Below, one piece after another: positions 23,601-31,900 of a stretch of DNA of 64,000 nucleotides. Under the pieces are notes generated by a model. It searched no databases, had not been told where the DNA came from, and was given only the letters and a program-made list of their open reading frames with translations. Positions within the stretch are counted from its first letter, which is position 1. Each line of letters begins with the position of its first letter. Both the position numbers and the translations under genes were made by a program. The DNA comes from Choristoneura fumiferana (lineage: Eukaryota; Arthropoda; Insecta; Lepidoptera; Tortricidae): NCBI RefSeq assembly GCF_025370935.1, contig NC_133501.1, positions 7,670,902 to 7,734,901 on the forward strand. Reading direction: 5' to 3'.

Positions 23601-24404
23601 ATATGCGCCTATGGTGGGGAGCGACATGGAGACAAGCGAAGTACCATCGCACCAGCTTATCTGAACCGTGCCGATAGGATTTGAGGGGTGCACATAGGCT
23701 ACCGTAAATTAGTGACATATTAGATTAAAATCAGGTATACCGGGTGTGGCATACTCCTCAAACTGAACAACATTAGTTCAACGACTTTTAAAAATAATTA
23801 GTTTTTAATTTTTATTACACTTAAGTTTATTCGAAGAAGCAATGTAAAGCAAAATGCTTGATGTTTGTAGCGTGACAGGCGACGTCAGTTGTGTTCTAGG
23901 ATGGCGTACATTGATAGCAGTATTTAATTTGTATGAAAAAAGGAAAATTCAGACTCCATTATTTTTAATTTTTTCTTCGAATTGCATCTTCGAATAAACT
24001 TAAAAGTGTAATAAAAACTAATTATTTTTAAAAGTCGCTGATTTAACGTTGTTCAGATTGACGAGGACGATCTATGTTTTAATTTTTTGATCGTAATAGG
24101 TAACAGGTACATGCCACACTCGGTAAAAGCTAGTATTAAGGGTAATAAAATTAGTTCAAGTTAATCCGACAGTGATTCCTGTAAAGAAGTCAATAGCTCG
24201 GCCCAACGGTTTTAATTACAAGCTTTTATTTTTTTAATTTATGATTTTGGTGTTGTCGGCCAGGTGCACACGGGGGAGAAGCCCTACCAATGCCAGATCT
24301 GTCACAAGGCGTTCACGCAGTCCGGCTCGCTGTCCACGCACGTCAAATACGTCCACATGAAGGTCAAGCCTCCGCCGCGACGCCGACGGAACCATAACGT
24401 CTAA
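17572..24404 (+). CDS. P1: C2H2 zinc-finger gene, five 3' exons only
   Basis: Five exons at 17572-17665, 18940-19098, 21208-21309, 22607-22705 and 24264-24404, all bounded by AG/GT, encode the C-terminal five or so C2H2 fingers and the basic tail PPPRRRRNHNV with a TAA stop. Exon lengths (94, 159, 102, 99, 141) and phases parallel exons 10-14 of P2 (97, 165, 102, 99, 147). The protein is clearly paralogous: HTGERPFKCAQCPKSF here, HTGERPFKCSQCPKSF in P2. The role by family is nuclear sequence-specific DNA binding; no target is known. The equivalents of P2 exons 1-9 (ZAD, linker, first fingers) were not found upstream. They may lie beyond the window or in the gaps, or be lost. The introns are packed with transposons, and the first carries a splice-donor minisatellite. 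Confidence 0.85.
17666..18183. repeat. 25-bp minisatellite starting at a splice donor
   Basis: About 21 head-to-tail copies of a 25-bp unit, GTAAGTCACTCC...ATAACCGAC, with a few single-base variants. The first unit begins exactly at the donor of the preceding P1 exon (GAC|GTAAGT). Each unit ends CCGAC, so each junction recreates the same GAC|GTAAGT donor context. Confidence 0.95.
18184..18714. other. P1 intron sequence without a feature
   Basis: AT-rich intronic DNA between the minisatellite and a dispersed repeat at 18715-18775. I see no exon or named repeat. Confidence 0.5.
18940..19098 (+). CDS. P1 exon equivalent to P2 exon 11
   Basis: Acceptor TTATTTCAG, donor ACG|GTAAGA. It completes the finger begun in the previous exon (CNQPFASKCSLSTHIDRVH), then a basic linker (KPRYKLIYKYSATRRAK) and the start of the next finger (CETCGKGYT). 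The paralogous P2 exon has a 30-bp donor minisatellite that is absent here. Confidence 0.9.
19546..19635. repeat. GAGCGTAGCGNGGGATTC direct repeats
   Basis: Three spaced copies of 'AGAATCCTGAGCGTAGCGGG'-like sequence (the first reads 'CCAGAATGTAGCGAAGGAT'). It shares the GAGCGNAGCG core with 15205-15310. Confidence 0.75.
19803..19899. repeat. GAAAAGTTGCACTTTGCTCC repeat (copy 1)
   Basis: Shared with 39504-39597 (+) and 48690-48785 (-, the mirror copy of 39504). It contains an internal palindrome around 'CTCCCTCTCGTCAGGGAGG'. Probably a fragment of a larger non-autonomous element. Confidence 0.65.
19956..20143. mobile_element. Fold-back element with hammerhead-like core
   Basis: Inverted arms of about 55 bp, starting 'TAAATGACATTGTAACGG' and ending 'CCGTTACAATGTCATTTA', flank a GC-rich centre. 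On the minus strand the inner arm holds GAAGA, one base, a perfect stem GGGCTA/TAGCCC, then GAAAC and GTC, the layout of Penelope-type hammerhead motifs. See the finding on hammerhead-like cores. Confidence 0.7.
20224..20498 (+). mobile_element. SINE, GGTGGTAGGACC family (full-length copy)
   Basis: About 275 bp: it begins with a hairpin-forming 'GGTGGTAGGACCTTGTGCAA', contains 'GGCCTCTAGGTTGGCAACG' and 'GATGTTTATGGGCGGTGG', and ends in an A-rich tail after 'CCAGTCGAATAA'. Other copies are at 55012 (+), 55863 (-), 56648 (+, 5' truncated) and 9489 (-, partial). Short plus and minus frames inside are not genes. Confidence 0.85.
20500..20830 (+). mobile_element. LINE 3' end interrupted by a MITE
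   Basis: The left part (20500-20589) and right part (20724-20830) together align with the uninterrupted LINE tail at 44030-44210: 'AATAAAATTCCAAAAAATGT', 'ATTAATATCTAAGGCGTATT', then 'ATCATGGACAGGGATATTTG'. A 134-bp element is inserted between them. Confidence 0.7.
20590..20723. mobile_element. MITE with AGTCTGTCAAAAAAGAG ends
   Basis: Nearly perfect inverted repeats of about 45 bp: 'AGTCTGTCAAAAAAGAGAAG' at the left and 'CTTCTCTTTTTTGACAGACT' at the right. It is nested in a LINE tail whose empty version is near 44110, which confirms it as an insertion. Confidence 0.85.
20857..20998. mobile_element. Palindromic MITE, GTGAAACAGCCCC family (copy 2)
   Basis: Ends GGGGCTGTTTTACCATCC and GGTGAAACAGCCCC, with 'GTGATGCCGTCTC' and 'GAGACGGCATCAC' inner arms. 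About 142 bp. Confidence 0.8.
21208..21309 (+). CDS. P1 exon equivalent to P2 exon 12
   Basis: Acceptor TTGGCAG, donor AAG|GTATAT. It supplies the histidines of one finger (SFANLKTHQLRH), a canonical TGERPF linker and the cysteine half of the next (CAQCPKSFLTAAQAK). Exactly 102 nt, phase 0, as in P2. Confidence 0.9.
21480..21755 (+). mobile_element. Composite SINE: structured head plus tRNA-like part
   Basis: A head closed by GCGACATCT (21555) and AGATGTCGC (21621) precedes a tRNA-like segment with box-B-like 'GGGTTCGATTCCCAGC' near 21723. It is flanked by 'TTGGAGTTGAAATAAAAAAT'. The same head occurs at 43377-43460 (-) and 44892-44990 (+); the same tRNA-like part occurs at 45060-45125 (+) and, reversed, at 43220-43305 and 51860-51955. 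It is a retroposon, not a tRNA gene. Confidence 0.65.
21830..22030. repeat. Dispersed repeat, CCCGCGGGAATATTGG copy
   Basis: 'TGTGTTATTCCAGATACCCA', 'CCGTCCAGCCGTTTTAGCGT' and 'CAACAAACATACAGACAGAC' place it in the same family as 2545-3010. Confidence 0.65.
22080..22460. repeat. Dispersed repeat ending in TTTCGGGGATCTCG
   Basis: It contains 'ACAGTCAGCAAAAAAGCTTG', 'AAACGAGCAATTCTTG' and 'TCGAAAACGGCTCCAACGAT', as in fragments at 14690-15160. It is a common interspersed repeat within the P1 intron; no protein is recognised. Confidence 0.55.
22607..22705 (+). CDS. P1 exon equivalent to P2 exon 13
   Basis: Acceptor GCGCAG, donor GTG|GTGAGC. It supplies GHSERVH, the end of one finger, and CAQCPKTFLDKSSVYKHKV, the start of the next, completed by the following exon. 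99 nt, phase 0. Confidence 0.9.
22840..23126. mobile_element. MITE with AAGGTAGACTTCCGA ends
   Basis: About 287 bp bounded by AAGGTAGACTTCCGA and TCGGAAGTCTACCTT, GC-rich inside ('CACTGTCGCCGCG', 'GACACTGACGCAGCGG'). Non-coding. Confidence 0.8.
23500..23640. repeat. Unassigned GC-rich repeat fragment
   Basis: 'CCACCCGGCCCCCTCTATAT' and 'GGTGGGGAGCGACATGG' look like a transposon remnant, but I cannot place them and see no coding frame. Confidence 0.3.
23738..24120. repeat. Inverted-repeat element with GGTATACCGGGTGTGGC end
   Basis: Arms such as 'CTCAAACTGAACAACATTAG' / 'AACGTTGTTCAGATTGACGA' and 'TTTAAAAATAATTAGTTTTT' / 'AAACTAATTATTTTTAAAAG' are inverted across a short loop. The arm B copy at 63825-64000 lacks part of the inner arm. 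Confidence 0.6.
24264..24404 (+). CDS. P1 terminal exon
   Basis: Acceptor GTCGGCCAG, stop TAA at 24402-24404. It completes one finger (VH), then the TGEKPY linker, a complete finger (CQICHKAFTQSGSLSTHVKYVH) and the basic tail KVKPPPRRRRNHNV. It is the counterpart of P2 exon 14, with one fewer acidic residue block at the C-terminus. A mirror copy is at 63157-63297. Confidence 0.93.
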   Translation: MHTGEKPYQCQICHKAFTQSGSLSTHVKYVHMKVKPPPRRRRNHNV

Positions 24405-24856
24405 GCTGTAACGTCATGCTGGCGCCAAGGGGCCAAGGATGACCATTTTTAGCCCCCCCCCCCCCCCCTGCGTTGTCACAAGTATTGCCAAAGTAGTTGA
24501 GGCCACACACTCAAGAACATGTCGTCTTATATTATGACAGCTGTATTTTGACATTAACTCTTTCGTTTCATTCTCCTTTTGTGCAATGAGTTCTTTTTGT
24601 AGCTGTGTGTGTAATCATTCACTTCAACACTCAGGGAAATTGCAATTATTTTGTTCCTGTGTTTCATCGCCTCCTCCCTTCCTCCTAAATGTGGGACGTA
24701 CTTTATAGGTGATCCCCTCTACAGTAAACCTTTACAGTAGTACATGGTGCGGGTGATACTGATGCAACGTTTCGTTTTGCTCAAAAAAAGTTGCTGCGGT
24801 CTAAATATATGGAATTATGATTCAGATCTTAAATTATTAGTTTTATCGGCTCAAGT
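24405..24856. other. P1 3' flank
   Basis: It includes a 14-17 bp C run near 24452, 'GTCACAAGTATTGCCAAAGT' and AT-rich DNA up to the TAA repeat. No clear polyadenylation signal close to the stop codon. In arm B the same flank carries an extra GC-rich insertion at about 62512-62893. Confidence 0.5.
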
Positions 24857-24939
24857 AATAATAATAATAATAACACACATCCCGGACTCTCATAGCAAAG
24901 CTAATCTGCTTCAGGGGAGGCAACAATCGCCCCCGAGTC

Positions 24940-26685
24940 ATGCGCTTTGTGAACCAGGCCTTTGCGGGGACCGGTATCGCTCCCCGTGACTACATGGCCT
25001 GTGTCACGGAGCGTATTGACTTCCTGAAGCAGAAAGTCTATGCGTGGGCGAGCCGTATCCGCCGCTACAGAGAGCGTGTGGATAGATTTCAGCAAAATCG
25101 CCTCTTCCAGAGTGACCAAAGGAAGGTATACCGGAAATGGGAGGGAACTGACCAACGTGTGTCCGATGGACAGTTCCCGGATACTAACGCCATGATTAAT
25201 TTCTGGCGCGGTATCTGGTCGGTGCCTGTCAGACACACCGAGGGTGAGTGGATGAGTGTTGTGGAACGTTCGTGCGAACCCATCGTGCCTATGGAGGTTG
25301 TTACTCTCAACCCTAATGACATTAGTTGTGCGATCCGCACGACCCAGAACTGGAAAAGTCCTGGGCCGGATGGACTGCACAACTTCTGGATAAAATGGTT
25401 CCGATGCTCCCACGAACGTTTAGCAACACAATTCCAACAAGCCCTTGAGCTCGGTTCTCTACCAGCTTTCCTCACAACTGGTGTTACCTCCCTGCTCTAT
25501 AAGTCCGGTAATACCACGGAAGCAAAGAACTATCGACCCATAACATGCTTGCCTACCTTGTACAAGCTCCTTACATCCATTCTGACAACAAAAATCAACT
25601 CGCACATTGTTGCGAACAACGTTTTGGCCCCCTCTCAGAATGGATGTAGGGTTGGGTCCCGTGGTACTAAAGAGCTTCTCCTCATTGACATGACCATTTG
25701 CCAACAAGTCCGGCGAAACAAGGGGGCCATGTCAGCTGCCTGGATTGACTACAAGAAGGCCTATGATTCGGTGCCTCATTCATGGCTTGAGAGGGTCTTA
25801 GAACTGTATAAAGTTGATACAGCTTTAAGAGCCTTTTTAGGCTCATGTATGAGACAGTGGATCACTGTCCTTCGTCTACCGGGAAGGAGAGATGGCAACC
25901 TTGATCCGCAGGACTCTATAAGGATCGAGCGAGGTATTTTCCAGGGTGACAGTTTGAGCCCATTGTGGTTTTGCCTTGCTCTGAATCCACTTAGCACTCT
26001 GCTGAGGGATTCTGGGTTAGGCTGCCGACTTCGGAGAGGGGGTGAGGTCATTTCTCACCTACTGTACATGGATGACCTGAAACTGTTTGCACCAAAACAC
26101 CAAGATCTGATGGTGTTACTAAAGAAGACAGAGGCTTTCAGTAACGCCATCAGAATGGAATTTGGTGTAGATAAGTGTGCGGTCATGAATGTACAGCGGG
26201 GAAAAGTTGTAAATTCACCGGATTTGCAACTTTCTGGTACAATGACCCTCAGATCTCTCTCCGAAGCTGAAACCTACAAATACCTTGGTATGTCACAGGC
26301 TTTGGGTATCGTTGACGGGGACATAAAGCAGATGGTGAAGGAGCGTTTCTTTTGCCGCCTTACAAAGGTACTTAACAGTCTTTTGTCGGGTGGTAATAAG
26401 GTACGCGCCTTTAACGCCTGGGTGATGCCCCTGCTCACATACTCCTTTGGCATACTAAGGTGGACTCAGACTGAACTGGACGCCCTGGACCGGAGGGTCC
26501 GCCTACTGCTTACTACCCATCGCATGCTACACCCACGTTCGTCGGTTATGAGGCTGTACATCCCACGGAAATGTGGAGGTCGCGGCTTTCTTAATGCCAA
26601 AATCTCCACAACCGCGAGGTATGCAGCTTTAGGAATTATTTCCTTAGCAAAGAGTGTGGGATGCATCGCGATGTTGTGGCAGTAG
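24940..26685 (+). pseudogene. R4/Dong-like reverse transcriptase (5'-truncated, frameshifted)
   Basis: An open frame of 581 codons holds the reverse-transcriptase domain of a non-LTR element: NWKSPGPDGLHNFW and NYRPITCLPTLYKLLTSI early, AAWIDYKKAYDSVPHSWL (catalytic Asp region), GIFQGDSLSPLWFCLAL, and the active-site box YMDD in HLLYMDDLKLFAPKH near residue 373. This is followed by thumb-like sequence to residue 570. The frame then stops prematurely. The 295-codon frame starting at 26661 continues the same protein, so one indel near 26650 broke a formerly single ORF. The listed start is just the first Met after the truncation. Family assignment rests on motifs, the domain order with the next frame, and the TAA target. 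Confidence 0.88.
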
Positions 26686-27548
26686 ACAGACACCTCACCC
26701 CGCTATCCTTGGCAAACGAAAATTGGCGCAGTCCTATGGTAATGAGCACGGAAGATCGCAAGAACGTATGGAAGAGCAAGGAGCTACACGGGCGGTTCTA
26801 CAAGGCCCTAACAGGGCCTGATGTAGACCTTCTCGCGTCGGTGACCTGGCTACGTTTCGGGGACCTCTTTGGGGAAACCGAGGGTTTTGTGTGTGCAATT
26901 GCTGACGAAGTTATCATGACGAACAACTACCGGAGGTATATCCTGAAGGACGGTACGGTCGACATTTGTCGGGCATGCCGCCGTCCTGGGGAATCACTCA
27001 GGCATATTATCTCCGGTTGTTCTCATCTTGCTAACGGTGAGTATTTGCACAGACATAACTTAGTAGCCAGGATTATCCACCAGCAACTTGCTCTTCGATA
27101 CGGCCTTGTAGACTCTGAGGTGCCGTATTATAGGTATGTCCCTGCGCCAGTTCTTGAAAATGGTCGTGCCACGCTCTATTGGGATCGATCTGTCATCACG
27201 GACAGGACTATTGTAGCCAATAAGCCTGATATCGTGCTGACAGATCGATCAAACCGCCAGGCAGTGCTCGTTGATATCACCATCCCACATGACGAGAACC
27301 TCGTGAAGGCCGAGAAGGACAAACTCAGCAAGTACCTTGACTTGGCTCACGAGGTGACTGCTATGTGGGATGTTGACTCGACGATCATTGTCCCGATAGT
27401 CGTTTCGGCAAACGGTCTAATAGCGAAGAGTCTCGACCAACATCTCAAGAGACTCTCGCTAGATGGCTGGATCAAGGGCCAGATACAGAAGGCGGTACTT
27501 CTGGACACGGCACGCATCGTCCGGAGGTTCCTCACTCTGCGGCCCTGA
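26661..27548 (+). pseudogene. R4/Dong-like C-terminal CCHC and endonuclease part
   Basis: Second part of the broken retrotransposon protein, overlapping the first frame by 25 bases. It contains a CCHC knuckle (CRACRRPGESLRHIISGC, C-X2-C-X7-H-X4-C) around residue 103, then the restriction-like endonuclease signature KPDIVLTDR and LVDITIP around residues 185-205. Both are characteristic of the R2/R4 group, which lacks an AP endonuclease. Stop at 27546-27548, followed directly by the 3' untranslated region. The frame is otherwise intact, so inactivation looks recent. Confidence 0.88.
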
Positions 27549-27795
27549 CCACCGGTAGCTTGGGCCCTACCCCGTTACCGGCGGCAAACTAGGTTAGGTT
27601 TTTATAATATTTTTATTTTGTATGTACTTTTCTGTATTTTACTTCTTATAACTATTATAAAAACCTAACCCTAAGAATAAAAATAAATAAAGATAATAAT
27701 AATAATATTTTTATTTGTATGTATTTTACTTCTTATAACTATTATAAAAACCTAACCCTAAGAATAAAAAATAAATAAAGATAATAATAATAATA

Positions 27796-28372
27796 GGTAC
27801 ATATCAAATAAGTCTCGACACTTTGACTCTCTAGTTTTGTGATATTGACAGCTGTCAGCCGCACCATGCTACAATGAAAGTACTGTAGTTGCTTGGAAAT
27901 GGGCGAGCTAGCAAACGGCGTGTGTGTTACTAGTGCTTGAACAGTGACAAATTATTTAATTTAAGTTTATAGCTTTTGTATAAAGAATAATTGCATTGGA
28001 AATATGGTAAATCCGTCATGGGATGGTACATCCTTTTGAAATGTAGGTACATGACTTTACAGTGTAATAAATAATAGTGTTACAATCTCGAATATAAAAA
28101 ATAAAGTAGGTATACATTTTTGTTCTATGAAATATTAGATTAATAAAATAGTTCAATTTATCCTATGATATTTGTAAATATGTAACGTGTACAGTAAATA
28201 TTGTTTTGTTTAGTATTTCAACCTGTGTAAATAGCTTATATTAAACTATTTATGTCTGTTTGACTGTTTTACTTCCCCTTTTACGCTGGATTCCTGAAAA
28301 GCTTGCAATAAAAAAAATGTCTTAGGAAGTTTAGTTCCAATGAAAAAAGTTCAACTAATTCTACAACATGTA
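27796..28372. other. P2 upstream flank
   Basis: AT-rich intergenic DNA shared with arm B (61680-62250). It contains 'GATATTGACAGCTGTCAGCC' and no supported gene. No TATA box at a convincing position before the P2 start. Confidence 0.5.
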
Positions 28373-28508
28373 GGGGCTGTTTCACCACCCCTTGATTAAT
28401 TCTGTTTGACGGATAAATTTCACCCCGTCTCCGTCTATTCGAAAAAAACAAACAGGCGGCATCACATTTATCCGTAAAATTTAATCAGTGGATGGTGAAA
28501 CAGAGGGT
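28373..28508. mobile_element. Palindromic MITE, GTGAAACAGCCCC family (copy 3)
   Basis: Ends GGGGCTGTTTCACCACC and GGATGGTGAAACAGAGGG, about 136 bp, roughly 350 bp upstream of the P2 ATG. The mirror copy is at 61531-61669, so it predates the split between the arms. Confidence 0.8.
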
Positions 28509-28860
28509 TAAAGTACTCCTTAGTAAAAGGATCACTTTACTAAAAAATCTACTATATTGGTAGAAAGCTCTAAAACTGACAACATAATTCTGCTCTTGAC
28601 GCAGCTAGTTGACTTCCTTTTTCAAAAAATGCAATATTATATACGTAACGCCTTATAGGAACGTAATAGAGTGCATTTTAGAGTCGCATTTGACAGAGTA
28701 CGGTAATACAATAATAGCCAAACTCGCACCACCAAACTTCAACTGTCAAGTTTGTTGAGCGTACTTATAGAAATCCAATAAGATTGTAATTTATTAATTT
28801 ATTTTAATTTTATAAAATAAGAGTATAATGTATTCATTTAATTATTTGTAAATAAACAAA

Positions 28861-28995
28861 ATGACTACGATAAAGCTAGAAATAGACGCTGAAGAGCTGC
28901 TAGCATGCCGTATATGTCTTGCGACCGACATAAAATTGAACGGTATACATGAACATCATCTAGACGAAGCGTTTTCAGACCTCATGGGGACCCCA
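28861..28995 (+). CDS. P2 exon 1 (ZAD, first half)
   Basis: ATG start; MTTIKLEIDAEELLACRICL includes the first zinc-binding pair, Cys16 and Cys19. The donor CCA|GTAAGT is strong and in phase 0. Confidence 0.9.
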
Positions 28996-31900
28996 GTAAG
29001 TATATTTTATTCTAAAACTACAGATAAATATATAAACTAAAGAATTCAGTGTAATTTTTTCCTGGTTCAAGTGTTTTTTTATCATTTTTTAGCTATGTAA
29101 TTTGGTGTTGTTACTGATCAATATTTCGTCAATATAACGTCATGGTTAAGAAACAGTTCATAGCGTAGATTTTGAAATTTTAATTAGTCTTTTATAAAAA
29201 AGAAAAATTTACGCATGTTAGTCTTTTTCTAATAGGTACTAGAAATACTTCATATTTAATTATAATGTCTAAATAATTCAAAAGGCTATGAATTATAATT
29301 TTAAAGAACAAAAACAATATAAGATATCTTAGCTAAATAAATTACAAAACACATTCTTTAATTTGAGGGGAGAGTTTACCATATTGACAGGATGAACATT
29401 AGGGCAGAAGTGCCATTTGTGGCCATTTATTGGTTAAATATATGTTTGAAATAAATTTACAGTAATAAATCATTATAAACTCTATTTGTTTCAGTAGAAA
29501 CTGTTGAAAACTCACTAAACATCTCTATACCTGTTTTCTGTACTGAAGTACGTAAGTAAGCTTACTGTGTTGTTGTGCAATGAAGAGTTATTGTATTGTA
29601 TTGTAAACATATTATTTTAATACTTCAAATGTCAACTGGCCAAAAACGGGCTTAAGGTGGCCAAAACCGGTACTTCTGCCCTAAATGTTTGACAGTTACA
29701 AAACCCATGAACATTTTGTATGGGGTATTTTTTTTTCTTTTATTTAAGTTTTTCGTCAATTTTCCAATGTTTTTAATATCTATTATCCTATTTCTGACGA
29801 AGACAAATCCAAAAACACAAAAATAATAAAAATTGGTCCAGCCATTCAAAGTCAAAGCCAAAATATCTTTATTCAATTTAGGCTATAACAAGCACTTATT
29901 AATGTCAAAGAAAAATCTACCACCGGTTCGGAAAAACCTCTGTTGAGAAGAATCCGGCAAGAAACTCAACTCAACAAATTCTTGAGTTATGAATGGTGGA
30001 ACTGACACAACTTTGACTTTTGACTTTGTGTGTGTGTGTGTCAGTCTGTAAGGTATTTATTATATGGACCATGTTTTTCGAAATAAATTATTTTATTGTT
30101 ATTACTGTTTAAAAAAACCTGGTATTAAAAAACAATTTAAGTCATAAACTTTCATTATATATTATTCCAGTTGTCTGTTGGCGATGGTCTGCCCCAGCAC
30201 GTGTGCGAGGGCTGCTCGGCGGCGCTGCGGCAGGCGCGGGCGCTGCGCGTGCGCTGTCGCCGCGCGCACGACCTGCTCACCAAGTCGCTGTCGCACCAAC
30301 ACTATGTCAGTTCACTTAAACTACTTACACAGAGGCTGGCTTATTTAGATCGGTCGGTATGGAACAGTCTGACACCTTAAAACATACGAAGATCTGTTCT
30401 GAGGAACCATGTCATAGATTTTAGTAACAAGAAACACAGATTTATACATTTATGCGGATGCGGAAAGCACAAGACCGGTCTGAGTGGAGAGCCTTTGGGG
30501 AAGGCCTATGTCCAGCAGTGGTTGTCTTTAAAATCGACGACATGGTTCCTAAGAACAGATCAAAGTCAAAGTCAAAATATCTTTATTCAATTTAGGCTAT
30601 AACAAGCACTTATGAATGTCAAAAAAAATCTACCACCGGTTCGGAAAAACCTCTGCTGAGAAGAATCCGGCAAGAAACTCAACGATCTTCGTATGTCTTA
30701 TAGTTTCAGACTTTCCCATATGGACCAATCTAAATGAGCCACCCTGTATATTTTGGTTCATTTATTCAAGCGTCAATCAACTATTTATTGTATGTTATTC
30801 TGCCTCGTAACTCAGGAGACATCAGAAAAGAACACTTTGTTAGAAAAAATGTTTGCAACGTATACTATTACCATGAAATAGAAGATAAGTTGTGAAGGTA
30901 TTGCCTAAAAACTTTCACAACTAACTTTTAGTGGATTTGTACCCCATAAAATGATACTTTTAATAAGTAACTCGGGAATCATTACTGCAGCAAAAAGCTA
31001 CACTAAAAACTTGATAAATATGCAATGAGGGCTACCGTTTTCGCGCTCACCAGTTGGCGCCACTGTAGACAAAGGTCCTGCCTGATGTAAAGTGGTTAGT
31101 TTGTTATTTATTACGGGAGTGAAAACAAAATTTACATTTTAATCATATAAAAATATCGAGCATGCCACAGTGTTGCATAGTCCCGTTTTGTTCGGAAAAA
31201 AGGTAGGATAAAGGTTTCCAAAAGACAATACTGTCACAAAACACAAACATTCATTGCCCCGTAAGACATAATTTTGTCATAATTAATTGGGACAGATGGC
31301 GTGCTCTCGTTTCGGAGGCCAAGACCCTCTTTGGGTCCCAGAGCGAAATTAGTTAGTTTTTAGTTTTAGTTAGTTTATTGCAAAATATTCACAAAATTAT
31401 TCTAATCCATACTTCCATACTTTAATGAACTAAAAAAAATTCCTTGCTCACCCGCGACCTTACGATAGCCAAGCTTATGCAAAATATGCGTGTTCATGCA
31501 GTTCCTCCACCTCCACACTGTAAGAACACACACAAATCACACAAACCCATCTATCACCACCACCACACTACACTGACGCGTTTCGAACTCAACCAGAGCT
31601 CATCTTCAGAGTGACAACCATACACCGTGCTACCAGTTGTTAGACTAACCCAAGCAAGGCAAGGTGAGCAAAGTTATTCTTTTAGTTCATTGATGTGGAC
31701 CTTCGCAAAGTAACGCCTGATTCAATAAATTTGTGTGTGTTTGTATGTTTGTCCGTCTTTCACGTCGAAACGGAGTGACGGATCGACGTGATTTGTGGCA
31801 CAGAGATAGTTATGGGCCAGAGAGTGACATAGGCTACTTTTATCCCGGAAAAATATAAATAAACCCGCATAACTCACCCAAAAACAGCTTACTAACATTT

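Larger units (their letters stand above)
24857..27795 (+). mobile_element. R4/Dong-like non-LTR retrotransposon in a TAA repeat
   Basis: The element lies between two TAA runs (24857-24874 and about 27780-27795), the insertion preference known for Dong of Bombyx. It is truncated at its 5' end, since the open frame starts without the N-terminal zinc-finger region. A reverse transcriptase, then CCHC and a restriction-like endonuclease follow in order. The 3' untranslated end is present twice in tandem (about 27612-27708 and 27714-27795), each ending AATAAATAAAGATAATAATA. The mirror arm has the empty TAA site near 62280-62310. Confidence 0.88.

Noticed and set aside
24901..26693. Minus-strand ORFs of 75-170 codons across the retrotransposon
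   Set aside because: Shadows of the RT frame.
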